Part shown: piece after piece, positions 1 to 12,522 of the stretch
Layout of the letters: each line of letters opens with the position of its first letter
How positions within the stretch are numbered: position 1 is the stretch's first letter
Assembly (NCBI GenBank): GCA_949358305.1
Contig: OX442323.1
Coordinates: 9,362,001 to 9,426,000, forward strand
DNA length: 64,000 nt
Source: Strigamia acuminata
Lineage: Eukaryota > Arthropoda > Chilopoda > Geophilomorpha > Linotaeniidae
Direction of reading: 5' to 3'
The notes under the pieces: generated by a model
Database searches by the model: none
Told to the model about the DNA's origin: nothing
What the model saw: the letters and a program-made list of their open reading frames with translations, nothing else
Program-made: the position numbers and the translations under genes

Positions 1-2180
1 TAAGCGGCACGATTAATCTCCTTGCTGTTCTTCTCGTAATCGGAAACCTAAAAGGAATTAAAATAATAATAGAATTAATGAACATAAATGAATAGAAATG
101 AATATAAACGTACGCATTGTTTGTGTTGTTCCTCTTTTTGGCGGCTTTCTTCGAGCAATTCTTTCGTTTTTTCTTTCGTGTTTTTAATTTCCTCAATTTT
201 CCTCTGCGTTTCGGACTGCAATTAGAAAAGAACAGCAAAATGTGATTGCACACGTCGATTTCCAGCTTACTAATTTATTAGCACCGGTTTCCCTGAGTTG
301 TCTGTATTCCTCCACCAGAGGAACGCGATGTTTTTCCCACTGGTTGGCCAAACTGACCAGACGTTTCGAGCTGTTTTCGATCAAACTCTGTAGTTTTTTC
401 ATGTTGGTATCGGCGTCCGGCAACAAATCGAATGTCTTTTGTTTAATTCGATGCAAATCCTCGACTTCGATCGCTTTAGTTTGCTCTTGTTTCCAATGTT
501 CCTCCGCCTGCAAACCAAGTATATTCAATCAATCAATCAATCAATACGTCCATTTTGTTTTGATTTAAATTAAATTTTACTAGTTGAATGCCGGCGGTTA
601 ATTTTTTTGTTTGAATCTGCAGGTTTTCCAGTTGTTGATTCAGCGCTTGTAAGTTGTTTTCCATGTCGTTGATTTCTTGAGTTCGTTTCATTTTTGCTTC
701 TTCTTCGGTGTTCGTTCGAGTATTTTCATTTTTTAACGCAATTTCTGCTTCGGTTTCCTAAAATTAAAATAAAACGAATACAATTGTCGACATTTATTCA
801 TGAATTAAACGGTAAAAACGTTTTACTTGAGTAAGTTCAACATTTATAGGCATTTCGTTCGCTTTTTCCACTTTTCTCTCGTGTTTGTGCCCGCTGAAAC
901 CCCGAGTAACGTCCAATAAACAACTTTTTTCCACTTCTTGCTGTAGAAGTGCGGCCAATTTCATTTGAATTTTCTGTTTTTTCCTAGCGCGGTATTCCTA
1001 AATACAATAAATTGTTTTAATAAATAATTCCATTTTTGATGGATTTATCCACTTGTTCGGTCAATCTCGATGCCAAGCCCAATTGATTCCATTCGTTTTC
1101 CCAAGCGTGGGCTTCGGACAAACATTTGGCGTGGTCTTCCAGAACCGATGGAATTACTCGAGCGCAATTCGAAAATTGCAGCGTTAATTGAGGCAAATGT
1201 AACCGATAAAACACCTGCAATTCTTTAAAAAATAAAAAATGTGTTAAAATCATGAATCAAGAAAAAAACATGAAAAAATTTACCAGTAGGAATCTTTTTT
1301 GACAAATCTTCTAAGTTAACTGGATAACGAATGGACGTGGACTCGAACCTAGACGTGTAACTCGTACCCTGAAACGATTTAAATCGATCAGCAATACCTA
1401 GTAACTCAATTAAACGGTTATTTTTACTTCTCTGCTCCAAATGTCGCCTTTGCAACGAATCCCCTTATTTTTACAAAAGTTTGGAAGCCACGGCAACTCG
1501 AGTTGCCGAGATATTTCCCCGGAAATCGCTTGATCAAACAGCGCACTACTGCCTATTAGAGCAAAATAACAACAAATTATTTTATTTCGACCGTCTAATA
1601 ATTATATATTTATAACTTAGTGGTGCGTCTATTGTTTTTTCGGTGTCTTTAGGCAATTTCTCTAACAAAAACATAAAAACTCGTCGAATATCCGCTTCGT
1701 CCGAGTAGAGGAATGTTTGGTAGCCGATTTCTCCTTGGTATCCCAAATCCTACGAGTAAATAAAGTGAGTAAATGTCGATAAAGGTGGAATAAACGAGTC
1801 TTACGACACAGGTTTGGGCTAAAACGGAACCGAGGCGAAAACGTGCAGACATGCCAGGTGGTAAATGATGGGAAAGCTCCATGTTGGGTTTGATTAAACG
1901 AAGGCATCGTATGGTGGCTTCGACAATCAGTTCTGTCGAGAATTCTTTGAGTCTTTCGACTTTATCGTCGATGTTACTGCAAGAGATAAAGTTTTTTTTT
2001 ATTAATAAAATTATTCATTTTTAATTTTAACTTTTAATTTTTAGAAGTTGAATTGTATCACGTGCGGATAATTTTTTTTTGGAAATAGTGCGTTGTGAGA
2101 TTTTTATTTAAAAGAAATGCAGATGTTTACCACTCGATTTGCCGAAATTGTTGAATGATGATGTGATCCACCTCCTCCAT
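1..2180 (-). CDS. CCDC22: CCDC22, Commander/CCC complex subunit (partial, C-terminus outside window)
   Basis: CCDC22 is a coiled-coil subunit of the CCC/Commander complex, which recycles membrane proteins from endosomes and regulates cullin ligases. Start ATG is at 2180 (MEEVDHIIIQQF, matching the family N-terminus). Coding exons include 2131-2180, 1805-1976, 1617-1749 and a fourth starting at 1552, all in phase. They encode the conserved calponin-homology-like head, including SARFRLGSVLAQTC, DLGYQGEIGYQTFLY and ISGEISRQLELPWLP. Further exons at about 1283-1371, 1039-1215, 826-998, 580-758 and 268-508 hold the divergent linker and coiled coil. The block with LANQWEKHRVPLVEEYRQLR is a CCDC22 hallmark. 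The exon at about 112-215 and the one entering the window at 1-55 continue the coiled coil. Roughly the last 150 residues of a 600-residue family protein are missing off the left edge. The linker exons are assigned by position and frame rather than by similarity. Confidence 0.93.
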
Positions 2181-2744
2181 GATGTCCGATATGCGACCAG
2201 CTGAGTGAATTTAATGATAAGTAAAAATTAATAACACGTACGAATTAATTTTTTAATGTTTATTTACGTCTTTAATTTATTAATTCTTCTAATATTTTTT
2301 CAAATGCTTTTGTAGCATTTTACTTATCAATTTAGGAAGAATTGTTATTTTAACCCGGTTCAATTTTCTAACACCAGTGAGCGCTAAAGAATTCTTAAGT
2401 AACTAATTTTTATTTAATTCTAGTTACTATTTATTATTTTATTTCACTTTTATTCCAATCAAGAAATATATTTTTATGTGAGCAACGTGCGCTTTAAAAT
2501 TATCGTTAAAAACCGTTTGAAATCGCAGTAAATATTATGACGAATATGTTGGCGCCATCCCGGGAATTTCCTACGAACTTGTAAAGTTCGCATGAAAACC
2601 GATAGATGGCAACCCGGTTTTCTCGCATGAAAAGTACGTTATTTTGCAATAACTAGATTAAAAGGAGATATATTACCATCAATCCGTTTTACTGCGTTTT
2701 ACTGCGGGAATATTAGTACATGTCATACGTATAGAACAAATTTG

Positions 2745-2850
2745 TTTTTCAACACTGAAAGATAATGTTGCAAGTTTTAGTTAAATGGATGAAATTTGGA
2801 AATATGGTAGCCTTTTCATCCATTTAACTAAAACTTTCAGTGTTGAAAAT
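2745..2850. repeat. Imperfect palindrome / hairpin
   Basis: The left arm TTTTCAACACTGAAAG (ending 2761) pairs with the right arm CTTTCAGTGTTGAAAA (2834-2849). The inner arm 2775-2793 (TTTTAGTTAAATGGATGAAA) pairs with 2814-2833. The left side has a 13-base insertion (2762-2774) that the right side lacks. The loop is only about 20 bases. Confidence 0.85.
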
Positions 2851-2852
2851 TT

Positions 2853-3859
2853 ACAGAAATTCAACTTTCTAAAAAATATATCCCATTTCCTTTCCATTAT
2901 ATTTCCAAACTGGAAAATATCCAATGTTCAGTGTAAATGTATAAAAAACTTAAAAATCACCGAAAAAAAATAATAAAGGACCTTTCCCCCGACCCCTCCT
3001 CCGTGGGGATAGAACCCGCGCCGCAGCGCGGGCTACAGCGTCCAACCCGGTCCGACCGAAGCCGGACGCTCATCTCCCTCGGCACCCACATGTCCTTTTT
3101 AGCAGAGGCGTTTAGTTTGTAGCTTATAAACTTTAATTTTCCCTTTTTTTTAGACAGAAAAAATAAAATTTAAAAAGCAAAACCAGTGGTGGATTCGAAC
3201 CCGTTCCCACATAACTGTCATCGCGCACCATAACCACAAGCACGCAACCACCGTGGCTACAGTGCTCCTAATCGATGTTTTAAACTTTTCTTTTAACATG
3301 TTTAAATAAAAGCCTTTAAAAATTCATCGGACCCGAAATATTTCATTCTACCGGTAGGGATAGAAATGGTCGGTTTTTAACTATTTTTATTTTCAATTAA
3401 TTATTATTGTTGTTTTTTATATTTTATATATATTTTTATATTTTATGTTTATGCTTAAATAATATATTTAACAAGCTATAAAACAACCTAGCCAAGAACT
3501 TTTCCAATCCCAGGCCATATCATTCGGGGGCCGATGAATTTTTAAAGGCTTTTATTTAAAGGTGTTAAAAGAAAAGTTTAAAACATCAATTAGCAGCGCT
3601 TACTACGGTAGCCACGGTGGTTGCGTGCTTGTGGTTATGGTGCGCGATGACAGTTATGTGGGAACGGGTTCGAATCCGCCACTGGTTTTGCTTTTTAAAT
3701 TTTATTTTTTCTGTCTAAAAAGGACATGTGGGTGCCGAGGGAGATGAGCGTCCGGCTTCGGTCGGACCGGGTTGGACGCTGCAGCCCGCGCTGCGGCGCG
3801 GGTTTGGAAATATAATGGAAAGGCAATGGGATATATTTTTTAGAAAGTTGAATTTCTGT
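2853..3859. repeat. Long inverted repeat (foldback) with Pol III tRNA-like B boxes and GC-rich hairpins
   Basis: The left arm 2853-3330 matches the reverse complement of the right arm 3531-3859 almost base for base over more than 300 aligned positions. The left arm carries extra segments at about 2911-2990 and 3104-3153. The spacer (3331-3530) is AT-rich. Each arm holds a perfect tRNA-type B box: GGTTCGAATCC on + at 3667-3677, and its complement at 3191-3201. A possible A-box-like TAGCCACGGTGG lies upstream on the right arm (about 3609). Each arm also has a GC-rich segment with nested hairpins, for example CCCGCGC-CGCA-GCGCGGG at 3016-3033. The tRNA-like part suggests a SINE-derived unit that became a foldback. 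No coding capacity is seen. Confidence 0.85.
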
Positions 3860-4028
3860 AAATGTAAAATCATAAAAATCCATAAAAATGAAAATAAATG
3901 TAACATCAGTTTTCCAAAGTAACTGGTAGTTTAAAAGTTTAAAGTAGCAACAAAATTATGAAATAAACAGAATTTTAGTCATGTTGCTGTGGTTTTGTTG
4001 TGGCTTTTGCCCGAGGGGGGCGACATTC

Positions 4029-4147
4029 GACCGAATCTCTGACAATGGCTTCCGAATCCCGCCCGAATCTTTCCGAATCCCACCCGAATCTTTCCGAATC
4101 CCACCCGAATCTTTCCGAATCCCACCGAATCTTCGAATCTCGAATCT
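4029..4147. repeat. CCGAATC-type minisatellite, array 1
   Basis: Tandem CCGAATCTTT / CCGAATCCCAC units, the clearest period being 18 bases (CCGAATC + TTT + CCGAATC variants). It is preceded by GGGGGGCGACATTCGACC. Long open frames across it are repeat artefacts, not genes. Confidence 0.85.
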
Positions 4148-4499
4148 TTAAGTTGTATACAAATCGAGAAAAATAAAAACAAAATTTATGATTAAAAAAT
4201 GTAATAATATTTTTACAAGAAACTTCCTTGAAATTGTCCTTGAAATTGTCCGTAAAATCATCATCGGAAGAAATTATACCTGCGCACCTCGCTGCGCGGT
4301 ATCTGCGCATGCGCATTTACGATTTAGCGCGAACTTCAAATTAATCCCGGAATCGAGCCCGGAATTCATCATTGTTCGCAATTGTGATTGCATTTGATTG
4401 CGTGCTATTTTACCTCGTATTTTACCACATTTCACTAAGAGTTAAAATTAAAATTAAAAAACATTCCCACTTCACTAAATTTATTTGAAAAAAATCATA

Positions 4500-4745
4500 T
4501 GAATCTTTCTGAATCCCATCCGAATCCCGCCGAATCCCACCGAATCCCGCCGAATCCCACCGAATCCCATCCGAATCTCCCCGAATCTCATTCGAATCCC
4601 CCCCGAATCCCCCGAATCTATCCGAATCCCCCCGAATCCCAGCCGAATCCCCCGAATCTTTCCGAATCTTTCCGAATCTTTCCGAATCTTTCCGAATCCC
4701 ATCCGAATCTTTCGAATCCCAAAGAAGATTCGAATCTCTGACAAG
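4500..4745. repeat. CCGAATC-type minisatellite, array 2
   Basis: More than twenty CCGAATC cores separated by 1-5 bases, on the same strand as array 1 about 350 bases upstream. Both arrays border a GCGCATGCGC-containing sequence (about 4310 and 4795), which suggests duplication of a larger unit. The intervening 4148-4499 has no gene. Confidence 0.85.
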
Positions 4746-4816
4746 CAGATTCTGATTGTCGCACCCCTCGCTTTTGCCCTACATTCGCGCTACGCGCATG
4801 CGCGTGGAGCGCAATC

Positions 4817-4884
4817 CGACAAAATCCTCGACAAAACTCGTCTGCCATCTATTGGATTTTCTGCGAACTTTAAAAGTTCCGAGG
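4817..4884. repeat. 68-base inverted repeat, left copy
   Basis: This is the reverse complement of 5707-5774 with one mismatch in 68. It contains the short palindrome GAACTT-AAAGTTC and a CCAATAGATGGCAG motif (here inverted at 4842-4855). It overlaps the right terminal-like repeat of the composite island. Confidence 0.9.
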
Positions 4885-4980
4885 TGGCGCCAACATATTC
4901 AATATTCACTGCAATTTCAAACAAATTTGTTCTATCCGTAGTAATCGTAACAACATATATTTAACAAGCTGTACCGGTCG

Positions 4981-5033
4981 GCATTTTAGCGACATCTGGT
5001 GATGGATTGTAAAGCGCCGTTGTGCATTGAATC
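4981..5033. repeat. 53-base dispersed exact repeat, copy 1
   Basis: It begins GCATTTTAGCGACATCTGG and ends GTGCATTGAATC, and is identical over 53 bases to 9591-9643 in the same orientation. Flanks on both sides differ. It lies between the right end of the repeat island and the orphan Polo-box exon. It includes a CTCF-like core (CCAGATGTCGC on the minus strand). Confidence 0.9.
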
Positions 5034-5420
5034 AGGTTTGCTTCTCATTTTGCTTTACGTAAAAGATACTTGGAAGTTGTTGAAAATTCACCTGAATTGA
5101 ATGTTTACTATTTTTATTATTGTCCAGTCAGTGATCAATCAGATATTCGAAATCCAATTGGTGGAAGAAACGTAAAAAAATACAAAAATAGCGGAATATT
5201 TATTTTAACTTCACCGTTTGTTTCAATTATTTTAAAGCTTATTCATGTGTTAACATTAACAGGTATTTATTATAGGAAAAAAAAATAGATTCTCTTAACT
5301 ATTACTATCACATTATAGCTTAAATTACTCTGCCAAAAAAAAAGAGAGACGACTTGTCGTACAATAGAAAATGTCATTTATATAATATTCAATCATGCAA
5401 CTTGTATTTTTCATTTTAAA

Positions 5421-5630
5421 TCAAACGTCAGTTTGCTCCAATTGAGCGAAATCCCTGAGCATACTGCGCACGTGCAGCAATCTTTGATAAATGAGACCCG
5501 GGCAGCCATCTTTAATAAGTTCGAGCAACGGGAACGTTCTGGAAACGCGATTTTCGTCACTAAAAGTCACTAACAAGCCTTCGTTTCCGTCACTGATTAT
5601 AATTTTCGTGTGATCCTTAAAGAAATTCAC
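5421..5630 (-). pseudogene. Orphan last exon of a Polo-like kinase (polo box 2 fragment)
   Basis: An acceptor (TTTTTTAG, ending 5631) opens a 69-codon frame running to a TGA at 5421-5423. The product starts VNFFKDHTKIIIS and continues with an SDENRVSRTFPLLEL segment and a helix LIYQRLLHVRSMLRDF. This matches the C-terminal half of polo box 2 in PLK1-type kinases, in which this domain binds phosphopeptides. No kinase exon or other polo-box exon lies upstream on this strand: the next 70 bases are nondescript and then a 68-base repeat copy begins at 5707. The reading frame is intact. It is best explained as a captured or duplicated exon. Alternatives are an exon of a gene broken by repeat insertion, or a misassembly. 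Confidence 0.6.
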
Positions 5631-5706
5631 CTAAAAAACAAATGAAAACGATTAAATCATTTCGAAAAAACGTTTAAAGCGCTCAAAACGAACTTGTACG
5701 GTCCCA

Positions 5707-5826
5707 CCTCGGAACTTGTAAAGTTCGCAGAAAATCCAATAGATGGCAGACGAGTTTTGTCGAGGATTTTGTCGTGTGTGAATTGTAAAGTTCTCACGAA
5801 ATCCAATAGATGGCAGACTGGTTTTG
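5707..5826. repeat. 68-base repeat, right copy, plus a partial second copy
   Basis: 5707-5774 is the inverted partner of 4817-4884 (67 of 68 bases). A diverged tandem partial copy follows at about 5780-5826, again with GAA..GTAAAGTTC and CCAATAGATGGCAG (5803-5816). It sits between the Polo-box fragment and the VPS13-like fragment. Confidence 0.85.
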
Positions 5827-5849
5827 TCGCCTGTAATTCACAAGTTAAA

Positions 5850-6019
5850 TCAGAGACCCATTAAACCCTTGCCAACTCCTTTAAAAAAAAACCCTTCGAC
5901 TCCTTCCTCTTGGGTTCCAGTGATGGGTTTGAATTGACGAACATTGCTGATAAACCCAGGGCCACGCCTGGCGATGACAATTGCTGCGATTTGGTGCGGC
6001 AAGGTTGTAGCGAAGTTGA
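5850..6019 (-). pseudogene. VPS13-like C-terminal fragment (orphan exon piece)
   Basis: An acceptor (TTTCTTTCAG) at 6020 opens a frame that ends in TGA at 5850-5852. Its second half reads KPITGTQEEGVEGFF followed by KGVGKGLMG. This closely resembles the VPS13-family stretch 'TKPxxGAxxEGxxGFFKGxGKGLxG', from a lipid-transfer protein of membrane contact sites. The first half (NFATTLPHQIAAIV) is not recognisable, and an extra Phe codon in the T-run suggests drift. No other VPS13 exon is nearby. The frame stops where the repeat-derived sequence resumes. I read it as a captured or decayed fragment, with moderate confidence in the family assignment. Confidence 0.45.
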
Positions 6020-6321
6020 CTGAAAGAAAGAAAGGTCAAAGCCATACATTTTTACTTCAGCTCTTTCTTCAAGACTTTTTTCTCTCTCCCTACTTTTTGA
6101 TATTCTGCCAAAATTTTGTTGACATCTCGCACTTCCGCTTTCCGCATGTGGAATAACCGAAGATAAAGAAGTGATTGTCAACGTAGGCTATTGAAAAAAT
6201 TTTGTTTTAGAATATTGAAGGCTCAAAACGTGTGATTGTAACAACTAGAATATGAATTGAAACTGTTGTTTATTTATTTCTGTTGGTTTTAATTGTAATC
6301 AAGCTCGTACATGGTTTTACA

Positions 6322-9400
<3,079 letters not shown>

Positions 9401-9775
9401 CTTCCTTCATTTATTAAAGGCTTTTATTCTTATCCACGACGTGTTTTTCTGCGTTTAAGGTGTAAGACGCCTCCTGTCAAAACAAAACCGGACTAAATCG
9501 CGCCAGCGACAAGCATATCTGTGATTGGAGCAAACTTTCCGATCAAAAAAAGATATGCGTCCCGCCCCAAGTTCGACCTTGTCCCGCCCTGCATTTTAGC
9601 GACATCTGGTGATGGATTGTAAAGCGCCGTTGTGCATTGAATCTGGTTGCCATAGTTTCAAATCTAATAACGCATCGATACGCATTTATTACATTTTTTG
9701 AAAGTTTAAATTGAAGATGAAATACAATCGATAGCGCTACGTAGATGGAAATAATTGGATTCAAATGTTACTGCA
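9401..9775. promoter_or_regulatory. Divergent intergenic region between BLM and SCLT1
   Basis: 375 bases separate the two opposed start codons, so it should contain both promoters. It carries the second copy of the 53-base repeat (9591-9643). No TATA box is evident. Confidence 0.5.
9591..9643. repeat. 53-base dispersed exact repeat, copy 2
   Basis: Identical over 53 bases and in the same orientation to 4981-5033, 4.6 kb away, with unrelated flanks. It lies between the BLM and SCLT1 start codons. Confidence 0.9.
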
Positions 9776-12271
9776 ATGGCCACACCAGGATCTGTGGAGA
9801 AGGAAGAAGAAAAGTAAAGGAATTGAAATGAAATTGAAAATATAGCGTATACTGTACGTACCGATCAAATTTTAAATTTTAAATTTATCTTTTGACAGGA
9901 TAGTGTTTTCTTTGATTGAAAAATATGAAGATGTGATTTCGGCATTGGAAGAACAGAATAAAGAAAATAAGGTTGATGAATTTAACGAATTTTAAAAATT
10001 TTAAAAATTGTAAAAAATGAATAAATTGGTTTAGGTGCAATCGCAAGAATTGTCGCAAACGATCGGCGATGTCGTCAACGAGAATTCGCATTTGATATTG
10101 GAGCTTAAAGATTGCTTAAAGAATGAGATTAGTTTGCTGGAAAATGAGGACCAGCAACACGACGATTTTCGCGGGCAACTCGAGGCCACGATCGAGGTAT
10201 TAATATTGATGAAAATTAATGAAAAAGGATAATTATTGATGAAATATTAGGAAAAGGAACAAGTTGTTCAAGCTTGGCAGTTGGCGCTCAAAGAAATTGA
10301 AAGATTGGAGCAATTATTAGAGGTAAAAATGGAAAAATTAAACTTAGAGAGTTTAGGATTTATTTATTTTTTTTTTAGGAACGTGATGGACGACCCGATG
10401 CGAATAATGTCGAAAAATCGATGAAGAATGATTATATTCGGATCGTGACGAGTTTAAATGCAACGATTAACGATCTCAGAGAGGAAATTCGGTAAAAACT
10501 TAATTGATTTGCTCAGATTTATTATTTTGTATGCGTTTATTCGAGTTCAGGCACCACGAAAACGAACTAAGTGCTAAAGATGGTTATCTGACCGAATTGC
10601 GGATGATGATCGAATCGTTGAAAGTGCAAATGTCGGATAGGGAACAGGAAATCGATGGTTTGGTTGCAAAAGAAAACAGGTTGAAACAGAAAGTCGAGGA
10701 TTTGCAAGAAAACACAACTAATCTGCAGTTAAAGTGAGTGGGAAGAAAAAAAACATTTTTCTTTTCCATTTGAAGGCGAATTTCGATTAAAGATTTAAAA
10801 CAGGGCCACCGAATCGTTGCGGGAAACGTTGGATTTAAAAGAAAACAACGTGGCATTGCAGGAGCAAACGAAAGGATTAATTAACAAGAAGTATGTTTGG
10901 TTTTGATTCGTTTTGTGGATCCTTGTTGATGCTTGTGTTGATGTTTTTAGTCTGAGCCTGGAGATACGTGAGCGGGAGTTGATTCAACAGATGAAAGAAA
11001 GCCTTCAAATAGCGGAGGACGCTATGTTAGAAAAGGATGAAGCGCGCATGAAAATTCAACATCAACAAGCGGAAATTAATCGCCTGAAAGATGCACTCGC
11101 GCGAATCGTCGACGAAGCTGGTTTACGAACGAAAAACGAAGTAAAATTTCATTTTAAGGTCGAAAAATATAAAAATTTAATTTTTTTTTTGGTGTTTTGT
11201 TTTGTCCGACAGGTTGATAAAGTACAGAAAATTTATGAAAGCAAAATTACGCGTTTAGAAGACGAAATTAAAAGCGTCGAAATGGTTTGTTTGCCTTTTT
11301 TAATGTAGAAAACTTGAATTGGACTGAATGTTTTGTACGATTTCACGCAGAAAAGCGCCGAATTGAGAAGCGAAGCCGAAAGAGCCGCGAGAGAGAAAAG
11401 CAACATTGAAATGCACGTGGAAAAACTGCATAAAGAATGCGAGAGAGGAGAATTGCAACAAGCGTACCAGCAACTTCACAATCGTTTAGTAACGGCGGAA
11501 AGAAACACGAGTCACGTGCTTCTAGAGTTGGATTCGAACAAAGCGAAAATGAAATTAATGCAAACGTGGTAAAATCGAATTTTTAGTCATTTCTTATTAT
11601 TGAAACTAATAAGAATAAATTGTGGTTTTTAACTCGATAGTCACGGCAAAGAAGTGAACCGGTGGGAAATCGATAAACAACATTTGGAAGAGAAAATTAA
11701 ATGGTTGGAAATTGAGTGCGAAACGCATTTGGACGGCAAGGTTGACCTGGCGTGTCAAGTGGAGGGCTTCCAAGCACAAATCCAGGAATTACGTCAGCGA
11801 GTTAAGACGTCGGAAGAAAATTTGGAAAATTATGTACAAGTGGTTGTCTCGATGCAATTAAGCATAAATTTATATTAAATGGCGCTAAATGTTTCAGACG
11901 ACGTCCGTGGAGAGCGAGAAGTCGTTGGAGGTTCAGAAATGGAAGAAGAAATTGAATAGCGTGGAAGAATATTATCAGAAGATGTGCGAAGAATTTCGGG
12001 AGTTGTTGGCGGAACAGCAGAACCTCGGATTGAGGTGCGAATTTGAACAATTTTCTATTCGTATTGAAATGTACTGGAATTTTGATTATTTTTCATTTTC
12101 AGGTGGAAATGCGAAACGAAACGGGCGACGCAAACGTGGAAAAATAAATTTTCGGAGATGCAACTGGAACTCGCTCGGTACAAACACAGAAATTCCGAGC
12201 TCGCCCATTTACTCGAACGAGCAAATAAAGTATTTACCGAGTCCGACGAAAATGTAGTTTCAAACAAATAA
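9776..12271 (+). CDS. SCLT1: SCLT1-like distal appendage coiled-coil protein
   Basis: SCLT1 is a component of the centriolar distal appendages that dock mother centrioles and allow cilium formation. Start ATG is at 9776 (MATPGSVEKEEEK) and the stop is at 12271 (..ENVVSNK). It has about a dozen exons with short introns and encodes roughly 520 residues of nearly continuous coiled coil. Family-specific segments are EKEQVVQAWQLALKEIERL near the N-terminus, the central ARIVDEAGLRTKNEVDKVQK (family pattern RFVQDATIRTKKEV), and the C-terminal RWKCETKRATQTWKNKFSEM followed by ELAHLLERANK. The N-terminus is shorter than in vertebrates (about 690 residues). Without these segments a generic coiled coil could not be named, but three in the right order make SCLT1 likely. 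It is divergent from BLM and convergent with the EAR gene. Confidence 0.8.
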
Positions 12272-12522
12272 AAATTGCAATTTAAACGTAGGTCAGACAT
12301 CCGGCACAAAGCGTACCCGTTCCCCAAAAGGTTCAAATAAATGAAAACTTGAGCGATTTAAGTTACTAATTCGGCCGTTTGTTCATAGATGGCGGTATTA
12401 GACGAGAACAAACCGAATGAATGAAGTCAACTCGAAAAGTACAAGATAAATCAAATAATTTATTCTCTTTAATTCTCTTTAAATACTAATTAACTAATTA
12501 AATCGTGTAAGACTACATGAAA
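12272..12522. other. Convergent 3' region between SCLT1 and the EAR-repeat gene
   Basis: About 250 bases shared by two tail-to-tail genes. AATAAA-like signals are present on both strands. A CATAGATGGCGG (CTCF-like core) sits near 12385-12396. Confidence 0.5.

Larger units (their letters stand above)
2510..4950. mobile_element. Composite non-autonomous repeat island bounded by inverted terminal-like repeats
   Basis: Sequence at about 2515-2613 and the reverse complement of about 4842-4922 are clearly related: both contain a GAAATYGCAGTRAATATT stretch, ATGTTGGCGCCA, AAAGTTCGCA and an ATAGATGGCA motif. A block reading TAGAACAAATTTGTTT occurs at about 2732-2747 and inverted at 4920-4935. Between these ends lie a short palindrome, a long foldback and two CCGAATC minisatellites. 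No transposase, reverse transcriptase or Rep/helicase frame is visible, so any mobility would be non-autonomous. The exact ends and a target-site duplication could not be fixed by eye. This is an inference from repeat symmetry, not recognition of a known family. Confidence 0.5.

Noticed and set aside
2990-3810. A functional tRNA gene in the foldback arms
   Set aside because: A perfect B box is present, but I could not fold a complete cloverleaf with a matching acceptor stem and anticodon arm; called tRNA-like only.
2785-3922. Short open frames across the foldback (e.g. 2937-3122, 3562-3922)
   Set aside because: They mirror each other on the two arms and encode only repeat sequence; no splice or family support.
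3975-4848. Open frames rich in SER/GFGKIR or ESHPN repeats
   Set aside because: Products of the CCGAATC minisatellite; frames are open on both strands because of the repeat.
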